In this document: positions 8,004 through 15,220 of the stretch, in pieces
How positions within the stretch are numbered: position 1 is the stretch's first letter
How the letters are laid out: every line of letters begins with the position of its first letter
Assembly (NCBI GenBank): GCA_963966275.1
Contig: CAWZYQ010000063.1
Coordinates: 1 to 20,468, forward strand
Reading direction: 5' to 3'
From: UBA10427 sp003500135
GTDB taxonomy: Bacteria > Bacteroidota > Bacteroidia > Cytophagales > Cyclobacteriaceae
Length of the DNA: 20,468 nt
Notes under the pieces: model-generated
The model's input: the letters and a program-made list of their open reading frames with translations, nothing else
Told to the model about the DNA's origin: nothing
Databases searched by the model: none
Program-made: the position numbers and the translations under genes

Positions 8004-9260
8004 ATGAGCAAACAACTAAACTATGCCAACCATTTAATCATTTCGTTATTAATACTGATCCTATTTGCCTGCGAACCTCAACCGGAACCTGAAATAAGTT
8101 CCAGCGCTCATTTAAACATCGATGTGGGCGCTAGTATTACAGTTGAGGAAGGGCGAACAACTGCGGTTAATACCGACGATTTTGTAGTTGAAGTATATCA
8201 ATCTGATGGTACATTAGAGGCTTCTTTTGCCTCAGCATTAGAGGCGCCTAACCCTGTTCCCTTAGCTCCGGGAGAGTACTATGTAGTTGCTTACTCACCC
8301 AACCAACTTCCCGTCGCTTTCGAAAATCCTGAATTTTGGGGGCAAAGCCCAACGGTGACATTGACAGCAGGACAAAATCGGCAGGTTTTGGTACCCTGTT
8401 CACTTGCCAATGCTTTATTGGTCATACAATACAGCGATCGTGTATTACAAACTTTTAGCGACTATCAAACCATTGTTTCCCGAGGTAATGAGTCCATCAC
8501 TTACTCTTCAACTGAAACGCGTACCGGTTATTTTATGCCGGGCACATTAGCCATTACAGCTGAACTTACTTATGATCTGCCCAGTGGGGGAAGTGATATG
8601 AAGACGATTTCGGGTAATCTTGAAGCAGAAGCAGGCCATCAATACACAGTTACTGTAGATGCTACTGATCCACTTTCGAGCACCTCAATTTCCATTGAAG
8701 TAGACGAAAGTGTGATTCAGGAAGAAGTGCTTATTACAGATGATAATGGCGGTCCGCCAATGGATGGATCAATTATAATTTCTGAAATCATGTATAACCC
8801 AACCGCATTATCTGACACAGATGGTGAATGGATTGAGTTGTACAATACTACTAATCAAATGATTGATATTAATAACCTGGTCATCTGGAAAGACCAGTCA
8901 CCGGTACACACTATTAATGCGAGTGTAGAAATACAGCCAGGTGGGTTTGCTGTTTTGTCAAGAAGTAATACGGCCAACGATCAGGTTGATTACGTCTACG
9001 GATCAGACCTTTCTTTGAATAATACCGGAGCTGAAATCGCTTTATATACTTACGGAAGCGATGGGACTGACGGCTCTGTAATAAGTGTTGTTGATTATTC
9101 AACCGGTTTTCCATCAGCAGATGGTGCCAGCATTTCGTTGGATCCCGATTTTTTAACCGCTAATGATGCTCAAATCGGATCAAACTGGTGTGCATCTACC
9201 ATTTCATTCAATACGGGCGATTTCGGTTCACCCGGCTCAATGAATGAGGATTGTCTGTAA
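8004..9260 (+). CDS. Lipoprotein with DUF4493-like and lamin-tail domains
   Basis: 418 residues. The N-terminus is a lipoprotein signal with lipobox LFAC and acylated Cys23, so export to the outer envelope is expected. Residues about 35-230 are beta-rich and resemble DUF4493 of Bacteroidota lipoproteins (PLAPGEYYVVAYSP, LEAEAGHQYTVTVDA). Residues about 255-385 form a lamin-tail domain: IIISEIMYNP, GEWIELYN, a PGGFAVLSR segment and an SISLDP strand near the end. LTD domains occur in secreted bacterial proteins beside nucleases and other enzymes, but no catalytic domain is present here. A structural or binding role at the cell surface is likely. It starts about 140 bases after the icd terminator and so has its own promoter. 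Confidence 0.85.
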   Translation: MSKQLNYANHLIISLLILILFACEPQPEPEISSSAHLNIDVGASITVEEGRTTAVNTDDFVVEVYQSDGTLEASFASALEAPNPVPLAPGEYYVVAYSPNQLPVAFENPEFWGQSPTVTLTAGQNRQVLVPCSLANALLVIQYSDRVLQTFSDYQTIVSRGNESITYSSTETRTGYFMPGTLAITAELTYDLPSGGSDMKTISGNLEAEAGHQYTVTVDATDPLSSTSISIEVDESVIQEEVLITDDNGGPPMDGSIIISEIMYNPTALSDTDGEWIELYNTTNQMIDINNLVIWKDQSPVHTINASVEIQPGGFAVLSRSNTANDQVDYVYGSDLSLNNTGAEIALYTYGSDGTDGSVISVVDYSTGFPSADGASISLDPDFLTANDAQIGSNWCASTISFNTGDFGSPGSMNEDCL

Positions 9261-9273
9261 TAACTATTTGATG

Positions 9274-9325
9274 AGGCACGAAAACACTATGCCGCGGGTA
9301 TCCTTATGGCATAGTGCCTGTCATT
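9274..9325. terminator. Bidirectional terminator between convergent genes
   Basis: CACTATGCC (9285-9293) pairs with GGCATAGTG (9308-9316), with ATTTTT just after on the plus strand. An alternative, AGGCAC (9274-9279) with GTGCCT (9314-9319), shares the right arm. It lies between the lipoprotein and the convergent small secreted-protein gene and can serve both. Confidence 0.7.
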
Positions 9326-9326
9326 T

Positions 9327-9725
9327 TTAAATCAAACCAATTTTTCCCTTTTTATCCAGCTTATATTTCAATACCATTTCATCTTTTTTGAGTTTTATCA
9401 CTTTAAACTCCTGCGGGATTTTCTTTCTGTCGTTCATATCCATGTCAGGATGGGAGTCAATCACGAGAATTAATTGATTGCCGTTAAGTGTCCATTTACC
9501 TGAGATAATATCAAAATTGTGCCTTTTATAGATAAAACGCCTGTCGACATCAAAACTGAACTCCTCACCGGTCTCAAAATATTCACTTTTCCCTTTCTTT
9601 TTTAAAACCACCCATTTCTTTTGAGTTAATTTACTCTCTTCTTTATTGTAATACTTTTGTGCCAAAGCTTTTTGGCCTGATACCAGAAATATGATGAGAA
9701 CGGTTAATAGAACAATTGGTCTCAT
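9327..9725 (-). CDS. Small secreted protein, lipocalin-like
   Basis: 132 residues with a clear signal peptide (residues 1-22, hydrophobic core LLTVLIIFLVSG, likely cleaved after ALAQ). The mature part is rich in Lys and in short beta strands, with the pattern KKWVVLKKKGKSEYFETGEE, RFIYKR, GKWTLNGNQLILV. This pattern is common in small lipocalin-like or DUF4488-like proteins of Bacteroidota. The match is to a general pattern, not to a confident family. A periplasmic or outer-membrane location is expected. It is divergent from the potassium channel gene, with an inverted repeat between them. Confidence 0.65.
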   Translation of the reverse strand: MRPIVLLTVLIIFLVSGQKALAQKYYNKEESKLTQKKWVVLKKKGKSEYFETGEEFSFDVDRRFIYKRHNFDIISGKWTLNGNQLILVIDSHPDMDMNDRKKIPQEFKVIKLKKDEMVLKYKLDKKGKIGLI

Positions 9726-9754
9726 AGATTTATTATTTTAGTGACTTACTTTTG

Positions 9755-9783
9755 CTGGTGTAATTTAACACATAAGACACCAG
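9755..9783. promoter_or_regulatory. Operator-like inverted repeat in a divergent promoter region
   Basis: CTGGTGT (9755-9761) and ACACCAG (9777-9783) are perfect inverted 7-base arms, 15 bases apart. They lie in the 129-base gap between the small secreted protein and the potassium channel, which point away from each other. Placement and symmetry suit a dimeric regulator, but no other copy was noticed in the window. It may also be chance. Confidence 0.35.
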
Positions 9784-9854
9784 GAACATTCTTAGCGCTG
9801 TAAATATTTCATAAAATACCTTCAACATTTCCCTTTCTATAAAGCATAATCGAT

Positions 9855-10817
9855 ATGGCTTTCAATGTAAATGAATTCATAAAAAGAATTAAGGAATACA
9901 CAGACAGTGGTTTTGGCGCTGATGCCAGTAACCAACCGGAGCGATTGATCAATCAAAATGGCGCTTTGAATACAGGTAAAACCGGCCTTTCCTTTTTCGA
10001 GCATTTCAGCATATTTCATTTTCTGATCACTATCAACTGGACTTCATTCAATTTTTTAGTTGTGTTGTCATACTTACTGATAAATCTGTTTTTCGGCGGC
10101 ATATACTATTTCATAGGCGTACAACACCTTCAAATACTGCAAACCAATAGTATTGAAGATTTTTGGAATGCCTTTTATTTTAGCGCTCAGACTTTTTCAA
10201 CCGTTGGTTTTGGAAGCTATCACCCCGACAATAACTTAACCAATATTGTTTCTGTGCTGGAGATGCTAGTAGGTATGATGTATCTGGCGCTGGCGGCCGG
10301 TTTGTTATTCGCCAGGTTTTCCAGACCGGTTTCAAAAATTATTTACAGCAATAAACTTCTGGTAGCGCCATATAAGAATGGAAAAGGATTAATGTTCAGA
10401 CTTGCCAATGCTAAAAATAATTTACTTCTCAATGTTACGATAAGAGTATTTTTAACCATGAAGGTGGAAATTCAGGGGCGCATGGAAAGAAAGTTTTTTC
10501 AACTTCCTCTGGAAATGAACCATATCGATTTTCTTGCTTTAAGCTGGACAGTTGTACACCCTCTTGACGAAAAAAGTCCATTATATGGCATGAAGCCCAG
10601 AGATTTGAAAGCCTCCGATGCCTAATTTATTATAATGCTTATCGGGACCAATGACACATTTTCCCAAAGTATTCAATCGCGAACCTCCTATAAGTATTTT
10701 GATATGATTTGGGATGGACGATTTAGAAAAATATTTAGCAGTAAAAATGGCGCTATGAAAGTAAATGTAGATGCGATAGGAGCATATGAAAAAACTAACG
10801 GTTCACAGGTAAAGTAA
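9855..10817 (+). pseudogene. Inward-rectifier (KirBac-type) potassium channel with one in-frame stop
   Basis: Two transmembrane helices (about residues 65-88 and 130-155) flank a pore loop with selectivity filter T116-VGFG. The following cytoplasmic domain is of the Kir immunoglobulin-like type. The frame is cut by TAA at 10623-10625 (DLKASDA-stop-FIIMLIGTND). The same frame then continues with Kir-typical sequence (SRTSYKYFDMIWDGRF) to the stop at 10817. Read through, the protein is about 320 residues, normal for KirBac. A single change (GAA to TAA would fit) explains the break; no other lesion is seen. So the mutation is young, or the stop is read through, or the truncated channel of 256 residues is made. 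Truncation removes part of the cytoplasmic beta domain. Confidence 0.85.
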
Positions 10818-10845
10818 AATTGCCATTCCTTTGAATGGCAATTTT
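10816..10845. terminator. Bidirectional terminator after the potassium channel
   Basis: AAAATTGCCATTC (10816-10828) pairs perfectly with GAATGGCAATTTT (10833-10845) around CTTT. The A-run on one side and the T-run on the other let it work in both directions. It overlaps the final stop codon of the complete Kir reading frame. That supports the longer 10817 end as the original gene end, and it also serves the convergent gene at 10868. Confidence 0.9.
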
Positions 10846-10867
10846 GATGTTGAAAAGGTATTCTACT

Positions 10868-11320
10868 CTATTCTGCCATTTCGGCATGTTTTTGCAACTC
10901 GTTTTTTTCTCTTTTACACTCCGCCACATGATTTTGCATAATGGCCTGTTGAAATTCGTCGTATTTTTGCTCTGCGAGGATTTTATTGTATTGCTGAATC
11001 AGGGAACGCTCCTTTTCAATAAAGTATTTCCACAATGACCCTTCGTCATCAATATCTACCAGGTTATTAAAATTGAGCTTTTCTTTTTCTACTTCAACAT
11101 CATTCATTTTTTGTACTGCTTCTATCAATTTTTGTTTATCAGCTTCGAAAATATTCGCTATTTCCTTAATGTGCAGTCTTTTGCTTTTTGATAATTGATG
11201 CAGCCTTTGCTCAATGTATTCTTCCGTAAATCGATTAGAAGCATGTTCGTAAATTTCCATCGATTCGTTAATTTTAGCCACCAGGCTCAATATTACCGGT
11301 GAAATCTCCTTGATTTGCAT
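10868..11320 (-). CDS. Small all-helical protein, ferritin-like/four-helix candidate
   Basis: 150 residues, rich in Glu, Lys and Gln, with no signal peptide or membrane segment. Long amphipathic helices are expected (IKEIANIFEADKQKLIEAV, then KERSLIQQYNKILAEQ, then DEFQQAIMQNHVAECKREK). Length and helix pattern suggest a four-helix bundle such as the DUF2383/PA2169 ferritin-like group often found near stress genes. I cannot place metal ligands securely, so this stays a structural guess. A strong Shine-Dalgarno AGGAGG (11325-11330) lies 4 bases before the start, unusual for Bacteroidota, where such sites are rare. It is 82 bases downstream of the ArsC-like gene, in the same orientation. Confidence 0.6.
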   Translation of the reverse strand: MQIKEISPVILSLVAKINESMEIYEHASNRFTEEYIEQRLHQLSKSKRLHIKEIANIFEADKQKLIEAVQKMNDVEVEKEKLNFNNLVDIDDEGSLWKYFIEKERSLIQQYNKILAEQKYDEFQQAIMQNHVAECKREKNELQKHAEMAE

Positions 11321-11324
11321 AAAT

Positions 11325-11330
11325 CCTCCT
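11325..11330 (-). promoter_or_regulatory. Strong Shine-Dalgarno site
   Basis: AGGAGG on the minus strand, 4 bases from the ATG at 11320. Most Bacteroidota genes lack such a site, so it supports both the chosen start and efficient translation of this gene. Confidence 0.6.
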
Positions 11331-11402
11331 TTTCGATTTTTTCAAAAAATCACATTGTACCAAAATTTGATCTGGCAGATATTAACTTATATAAAACAAT
11401 TA

Positions 11403-11810
11403 TTAATCGTCTGAATCTCTATGATTTGGAGTGATACCACTTACTGCCATATCGTGGTTCACAAAATCGTATGCACTGTTGACAAAAAAAGCCTTATCCT
11501 TATAAATTGCAATAGGTGTTCTAAGCAAATTAGGATTTTTCTTTATCGCCGTTAGCACATCTTCTTCATCCAGATCTTTTTCTTTAACCATATTTCTGTA
11601 TTCCATGCTTTTCGTATCTATCATCTTATCGACACTTACATTTAGCTTATAGGCAATATTTTTCAATTGCTGCTCGGATATTGTGTCCTCCTTTACATCT
11701 ACGTCTTTGATCACATGGTCTTTCAATGAAAGCAGGTAACCTAAGTTTTGCCTGTCAAATAATAAATTGGAATTATATAAATAAAGTATTTCATTCTCTT
11801 TAATACGCAT
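11403..11810 (-). CDS. ArsC/Spx-fold protein lacking the catalytic cysteine
   Basis: 135 residues. The pattern follows arsenate reductases of the glutaredoxin-like ArsC family: LYLYNSN at the N-terminus, an IKDVDVKED strand, the EEDVLTAIKKNPNLLRTPI helix-turn with cis-Pro, and KAFFVNSAYD at the end. In true enzymes the first strand is followed by NPxCSKSR with the reactive Cys. Here the loop reads NSNLLFDRQ, and the protein contains no Cys at all. It cannot reduce arsenate by the usual route. A binding or regulatory role, as for Spx-like adaptors, is possible but unproven. Its ATG directly follows the stop codon of the MscS gene (TAA-ATG), so the two are translationally coupled. Confidence 0.8.
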   Translation of the reverse strand: MRIKENEILYLYNSNLLFDRQNLGYLLSLKDHVIKDVDVKEDTISEQQLKNIAYKLNVSVDKMIDTKSMEYRNMVKEKDLDEEDVLTAIKKNPNLLRTPIAIYKDKAFFVNSAYDFVNHDMAVSGITPNHRDSDD

Positions 11811-12749
11811 TTATTGCTCCTTTCCGTTAGTTGTCGTTTTTAGTTCCATTGTTTTTACCGGCATTTCTGTAATGGTTTTGCCGCCTTTAATCCCAAAGTC
11901 CAATGTTCTGATTGGGAATGGAATAGTAATATCATTTTCATTATATGCTTTTTTAACCGCCATGATGACATCGCTTCTTGCTTTCCAGAAAGCGAGCTCA
12001 TCGCGATAGTTTATCCAAAACATCAACGTGAAATTGATTGAGCTATCATCAAATTCTTTAAAATACAAATCGTGGGGCCTATCATTTTTGACAACCGATA
12101 GATTTTCAATGGCACTTAAGGTTACTGTCTTTACTTTCTCAAGGTCTTCGCCATAAGATATGCCAATATCCAAATCGATCCTTCGTTCAAACGTGCGGGT
12201 GTAATTGGTCAATACATTCTGAAACACATCACTATTAGGAATAATAACGTGAAGCCCCTGAAATGTACGCAACCTTGTTACCCTTAGGTCAATGTACTCT
12301 ACAATACCCCTGTGGCCATAGGTTTCAATTATATCACCCACTTTAATGGGTTTTCGAAAGGCCATCATAATACCGGAAATGAAATTGGCGGAAATATCCT
12401 GAAAAGCAAAACCGATTGCCAGTCCGACAATACCAGCGCCCGCTAACATTGACGTAACCGTTTGCTCCAATTGAAGGATGTTGAGTGAAATAATTAACCC
12501 AACACCCAATACCAGTAAATTTAATACAGTGGCAAATAGATTGCTGATCACAGGCTTATCGGTAAACCTGTTGAATATCTTGATGCTGTATTTTTTCATA
12601 AGCTGGCCCATGAAATAAAATGCAACCAATACGACTACACTAATTATCACATTGGGAAGCATCGAGATCATCGTACGGCCCCAACCTGCCAGCTTATCTA
12701 AAATTAGCTGAATTGCAGCTTTAAAATTTAATGCATCTAACAACATCAA
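11811..12749 (-). CDS. Small-conductance mechanosensitive channel, MscS family
   Basis: 312 residues. Three transmembrane segments (about 32-50, 70-90, 96-125); the third carries the Gly/Ala-rich pore helix LAGAGIVGLAIGFAFQD and then the conserved NFISGIMM. The middle beta domain follows (KPIKVGDIIE, RGIVEYIDLRVTRLR, IPNSDVFQNVLTNYT), then the alpha/beta C-terminal vestibule. The channel opens on membrane tension and releases solutes during osmotic downshock. It lies 16 bases downstream of the YtxH-like gene and is fused tip to tip with the ArsC-like gene, so YtxH, MscS and ArsC-like form an operon. Frame, length and motifs are normal. Confidence 0.93.
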   Translation of the reverse strand: MMLLDALNFKAAIQLILDKLAGWGRTMISMLPNVIISVVVLVAFYFMGQLMKKYSIKIFNRFTDKPVISNLFATVLNLLVLGVGLIISLNILQLEQTVTSMLAGAGIVGLAIGFAFQDISANFISGIMMAFRKPIKVGDIIETYGHRGIVEYIDLRVTRLRTFQGLHVIIPNSDVFQNVLTNYTRTFERRIDLDIGISYGEDLEKVKTVTLSAIENLSVVKNDRPHDLYFKEFDDSSINFTLMFWINYRDELAFWKARSDVIMAVKKAYNENDITIPFPIRTLDFGIKGGKTITEMPVKTMELKTTTNGKEQ

Positions 12750-12765
12750 TTCTGTTTATTTGCTA

Positions 12766-13035
12766 TTATTTCCTGTTTTGTTCAGAAACCTTAGCTGTTT
12801 CTTTTGCCTTATTGATCCCACCAATACTTTTTTCGGCAAGATTCTCTACCTGATGATTATATTTCTTTTCCCAGGACTGAAGCTTCTCATTGAATAGCGC
12901 ATTCCATTCATCCTTTTTGGTTTCATAATCTTTTTGAAGTTTCTGACGCATCTCTTTTCCGTCTTTACTGTAAAAAAGTGCGCCGGCTGCAAAGCCAAAA
13001 CCAATTCCACTGATAAACACAAATAAATTTTTCAT
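12766..13035 (-). CDS. YtxH-like small membrane-anchored protein
   Basis: 89 residues. One N-terminal transmembrane helix rich in Gly and Ala (FISGIGFGFAAGALFYS) is followed by a charged, Lys/Glu-rich amphipathic helix (MRQKLQKDYETKKDEWNALF). This is the layout of YtxH proteins, small general-stress proteins of unknown mechanism. It is the first gene of the run with MscS and the ArsC-like gene. The upstream region holds TGGCATG with a poor -12 half, so a sigma-54 promoter is only weakly suggested. Confidence 0.8.
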   Translation of the reverse strand: MKNLFVFISGIGFGFAAGALFYSKDGKEMRQKLQKDYETKKDEWNALFNEKLQSWEKKYNHQVENLAEKSIGGINKAKETAKVSEQNRK

Positions 13036-13156
13036 AGTTGATATATTTTTTAATTCAATACTTAAATGATCATGCCAAAATTTAACTGGATGATTATGAG
13101 GTTTTTACATTTATAAACATGATGAATATCCACTACATTGTGGAAAAACAGTCTCA

Positions 13157-14434
13157 TCAGGGTTGGTTATGAATGATGATACGATTACCCTTGTCATAAG
13201 TAAAATAGCTATAGATCCAATGCCCCATCACCACGAGTTTTCTGCGGAAGCCCAGTATTTGAAATAAGTGGACAAGGATCCATGACAGCCAACCCAGAAA
13301 TCCTCCGAACTTTATTTTTGCGGATAGTTCAACCACTGCTTTATTTCTTCCGACAGTAGCCATTGCCCCTTTATTCTTAAACCTGAAAGGTTCCAGTGGA
13401 TTTCCATTAATAATATTTGTGAAGTTTTTACCGAGATGATTCCCCTGTTGAATAGCTACTTGCGCCAACATGGGAAGCCCTTTTTCATAGTTTTTATCCT
13501 TTTGAAAAGCTATATCGCCAATGGCAAATACATTTTCGTATACAGCTACTCTATTGAATTCATCAACTAAAAGCTGCCCCTTTTCAATTTGATCATCGGT
13601 AAACCCGTTTATTAAATTGCCTTTAACACCTGCCGCCCAAATTAGCATATCGCAGTTTTGAGTGGTTTCGTCTTTAAATTCTATAGTTTCTCCATCATAG
13701 GAATTGACCATTTTGCCTAATTTTACTTCAACTCCCAGTTTTTTTAAATACTTTTTGGATATTCTTCCGGAATACCCTGACATGGCAGGTAAAAGGCGAT
13801 CAAGCGCCTCGACTAAAGTGATTCGAATTGAATCGACATTTAAAGTAGGATAATCCTTCACCAAAATATTTCTTTTTAGTTCAGCAATGGCGCCTGCCAC
13901 TTCCACACCTGTTGGACCGCCACCAACTATCGTCACCTCCAAAGGCTTTTCGTGCTTTTCCTTATCGGTAGACCTGGCTGCTTTTTCAAAGTGACTGAAA
14001 AAATATTCTCGTATAGATATCGCGTCTTCTGCTGTTTTTAAGGTGTGTACAGTTTTGCTTAATTCTTTATTACCGAAAAAATTTGGTGTGGCACCGCAGG
14101 CTATAACCAGATAGTCGTATGCGAGGGCGCCATCACCTGTCTTAAGGCGATTTTTTTCCTGGTCGATATAATCCACACGTGCCACCCTAAAAATGAAATC
14201 GTCATCGGGTGTTAATAAATTTCTTAATGGACTGGCTATAGACCCTGGTTCCAAACCGGCAGTAGCTACCTGATAAAGTAAGGGTTGAAAAAGGTGGTAG
14301 TTATGTCGATCAAGTAAAACGATCTGAAGCTTTTCATCTTTTATATGTTTAATGAAATTTATGCCTGCAAAACCGCCTCCAATTACTACCACACGTTTTA
14401 ATGTAGTCTCAGGAATGTTTAAAGTATTGTCCAT
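13157..14434 (-). CDS. ndh: Type II NADH dehydrogenase (NDH-2)
   Basis: About 425 residues from the ATG at 14434; an in-frame ATG 39 bases upstream (14473) would add a Phe-rich tail without family support. Oxidises NADH and passes electrons to quinone without pumping protons. It has an N-terminal FAD-binding Rossmann motif (VVVIGGGFAGI), a second nucleotide-binding motif for NADH (VTIVGGGPTGVEVAG), a VFAIGDIAF segment closing the FAD site, and a C-terminal hydrophobic region (LGWLSWILVHLFQILGF) that binds the membrane. A terminator-like hairpin separates it from dps upstream. Placement among stress genes suggests use when NADH must be burned without proton pumping. Confidence 0.92.
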   Translation of the reverse strand: MDNTLNIPETTLKRVVVIGGGFAGINFIKHIKDEKLQIVLLDRHNYHLFQPLLYQVATAGLEPGSIASPLRNLLTPDDDFIFRVARVDYIDQEKNRLKTGDGALAYDYLVIACGATPNFFGNKELSKTVHTLKTAEDAISIREYFFSHFEKAARSTDKEKHEKPLEVTIVGGGPTGVEVAGAIAELKRNILVKDYPTLNVDSIRITLVEALDRLLPAMSGYSGRISKKYLKKLGVEVKLGKMVNSYDGETIEFKDETTQNCDMLIWAAGVKGNLINGFTDDQIEKGQLLVDEFNRVAVYENVFAIGDIAFQKDKNYEKGLPMLAQVAIQQGNHLGKNFTNIINGNPLEPFRFKNKGAMATVGRNKAVVELSAKIKFGGFLGWLSWILVHLFQILGFRRKLVVMGHWIYSYFTYDKGNRIIIHNQP

Positions 14435-14475
14435 GATATGTTTGGTGAAAAAAGGGAAAGAGGTAAAGATCAATT

Positions 14476-14512
14476 AAAGCCAAAACCCATAACTCAAAGG
14501 GCTTCGGCTTTT
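14476..14512 (-). terminator. Interrupted hairpin downstream of dps
   Basis: AAAGCC (14476-14481) and CCC (14486-14488) pair with GGG (14499-14501) and GGCTTT (14506-14511), leaving an internal loop. It lies about 45 bases after the dps stop on the minus strand. The T-run is short (CTTTAATT), so termination may be partial. Confidence 0.45.
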
Positions 14513-14554
14513 GATTGGTTGTTGGTATAGTTGGGTTTGGTTCTCTGGCAACTG

Positions 14555-15061
14555 TTAGTTTTCTTGGGAAAAAGCGGTGAACATCCAGTGGTTTTTCTCT
14601 GTGGTCTTAATAAATTCTTTTACCATATCCTCAGTTGCACTGTCCCCGTGTTCAATTGATACATCAAGGGTGTCAAATAGTTTTTCCAGGAGAACACGGT
14701 AATCGTTTAGAATCTCTTTGACCATTGCCATGGAGTGTAAGTCAGTACCCGCTTCCTTTATTTCAGAGTTTTCAAGGTATTCTTTCATCGTGCTCATGGG
14801 TGTTTGACCGAAAACCCTGATCCTCTCTGCTATATCATCTATAGCAACTTTTGCATAATTATACTGATCTTCAAATTGTTCGTGTATATCAAAAAAGTCG
14901 GCTCCTTTAACATTCCAATGGAAATTTCTTAATTTTTGATAGTGTACGCTATAGTTGGCCAAAAGCATGTTCATACTGTTAACCAATTCAGCGGTTTCCA
15001 TTGATGTGTAACCCAACTTTTTAAATACTCTTTTTTTAGTTGTTCCTTTTACGTTTTCCAT
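14555..15061 (-). CDS. dps: Dps-family DNA-protection ferritin
   Basis: 168 residues from the ATG at 15061. This start is preferred over 15091 because a candidate -24/-12 promoter would begin transcription near 15089 and because family members start close to here. Oligomers oxidise and store iron and protect DNA from peroxide. Ferroxidase ligands at the dimer interface are visible: H48 in FHWNVKG, H60 and E64 in IHEQFED, and D75 and E79 in IDDIAERI. These match the H51, H63, D67, D78 and E82 pattern of the E. coli protein, with Glu for the first Asp. The gene stands between a type II NADH dehydrogenase and a sigma-54 two-component pair. Confidence 0.93.
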   Translation of the reverse strand: MENVKGTTKKRVFKKLGYTSMETAELVNSMNMLLANYSVHYQKLRNFHWNVKGADFFDIHEQFEDQYNYAKVAIDDIAERIRVFGQTPMSTMKEYLENSEIKEAGTDLHSMAMVKEILNDYRVLLEKLFDTLDVSIEHGDSATEDMVKEFIKTTEKNHWMFTAFSQEN

Positions 15062-15098
15062 AGAATATTTATGCTTTATTAAGTTCTGCACCTAATGC

Positions 15099-15114
15099 TG
15101 CACATAACATACCA
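15099..15114 (-). promoter_or_regulatory. Candidate sigma-54 (-24/-12) promoter of dps
   Basis: On the minus strand TGGTATGTTATGTGCA fits the RpoN consensus TGGCACGNNNNTTGCA, with GG and GC exactly 10 bases apart and three mismatches. It would start transcription near 15089, giving a leader of about 28 bases to the ATG at 15061. An NtrC-type activator is encoded about 1.2 kb away, which adds support. Confidence 0.5.
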
Positions 15115-15220
15115 GCATAAAAAAAAACAGGAGAAATGCGTTTAAAGGCATTAAAGGGTATTATTCATAATATGGCTATGCGTAAAAAAGACCCAATGGT
15201 TGTATGGTATGTAGAAGAAT

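Noticed and set aside
7907..8092. Plus-strand frame of 61 codons ahead of the lipoprotein
   Set aside because: It overlaps the lipoprotein signal sequence in another frame and lacks coding features; the stretch is more likely promoter.
14435..14473. Longer N-terminus for the type II NADH dehydrogenase
   Set aside because: The added residues are Phe-rich and not part of the family; the ATG at 14434 gives the normal distance to the FAD motif.
15062..15091. Upstream start for dps
   Set aside because: It would lie at or before the start point predicted from the -24/-12 site and adds ten residues not typical of Dps.
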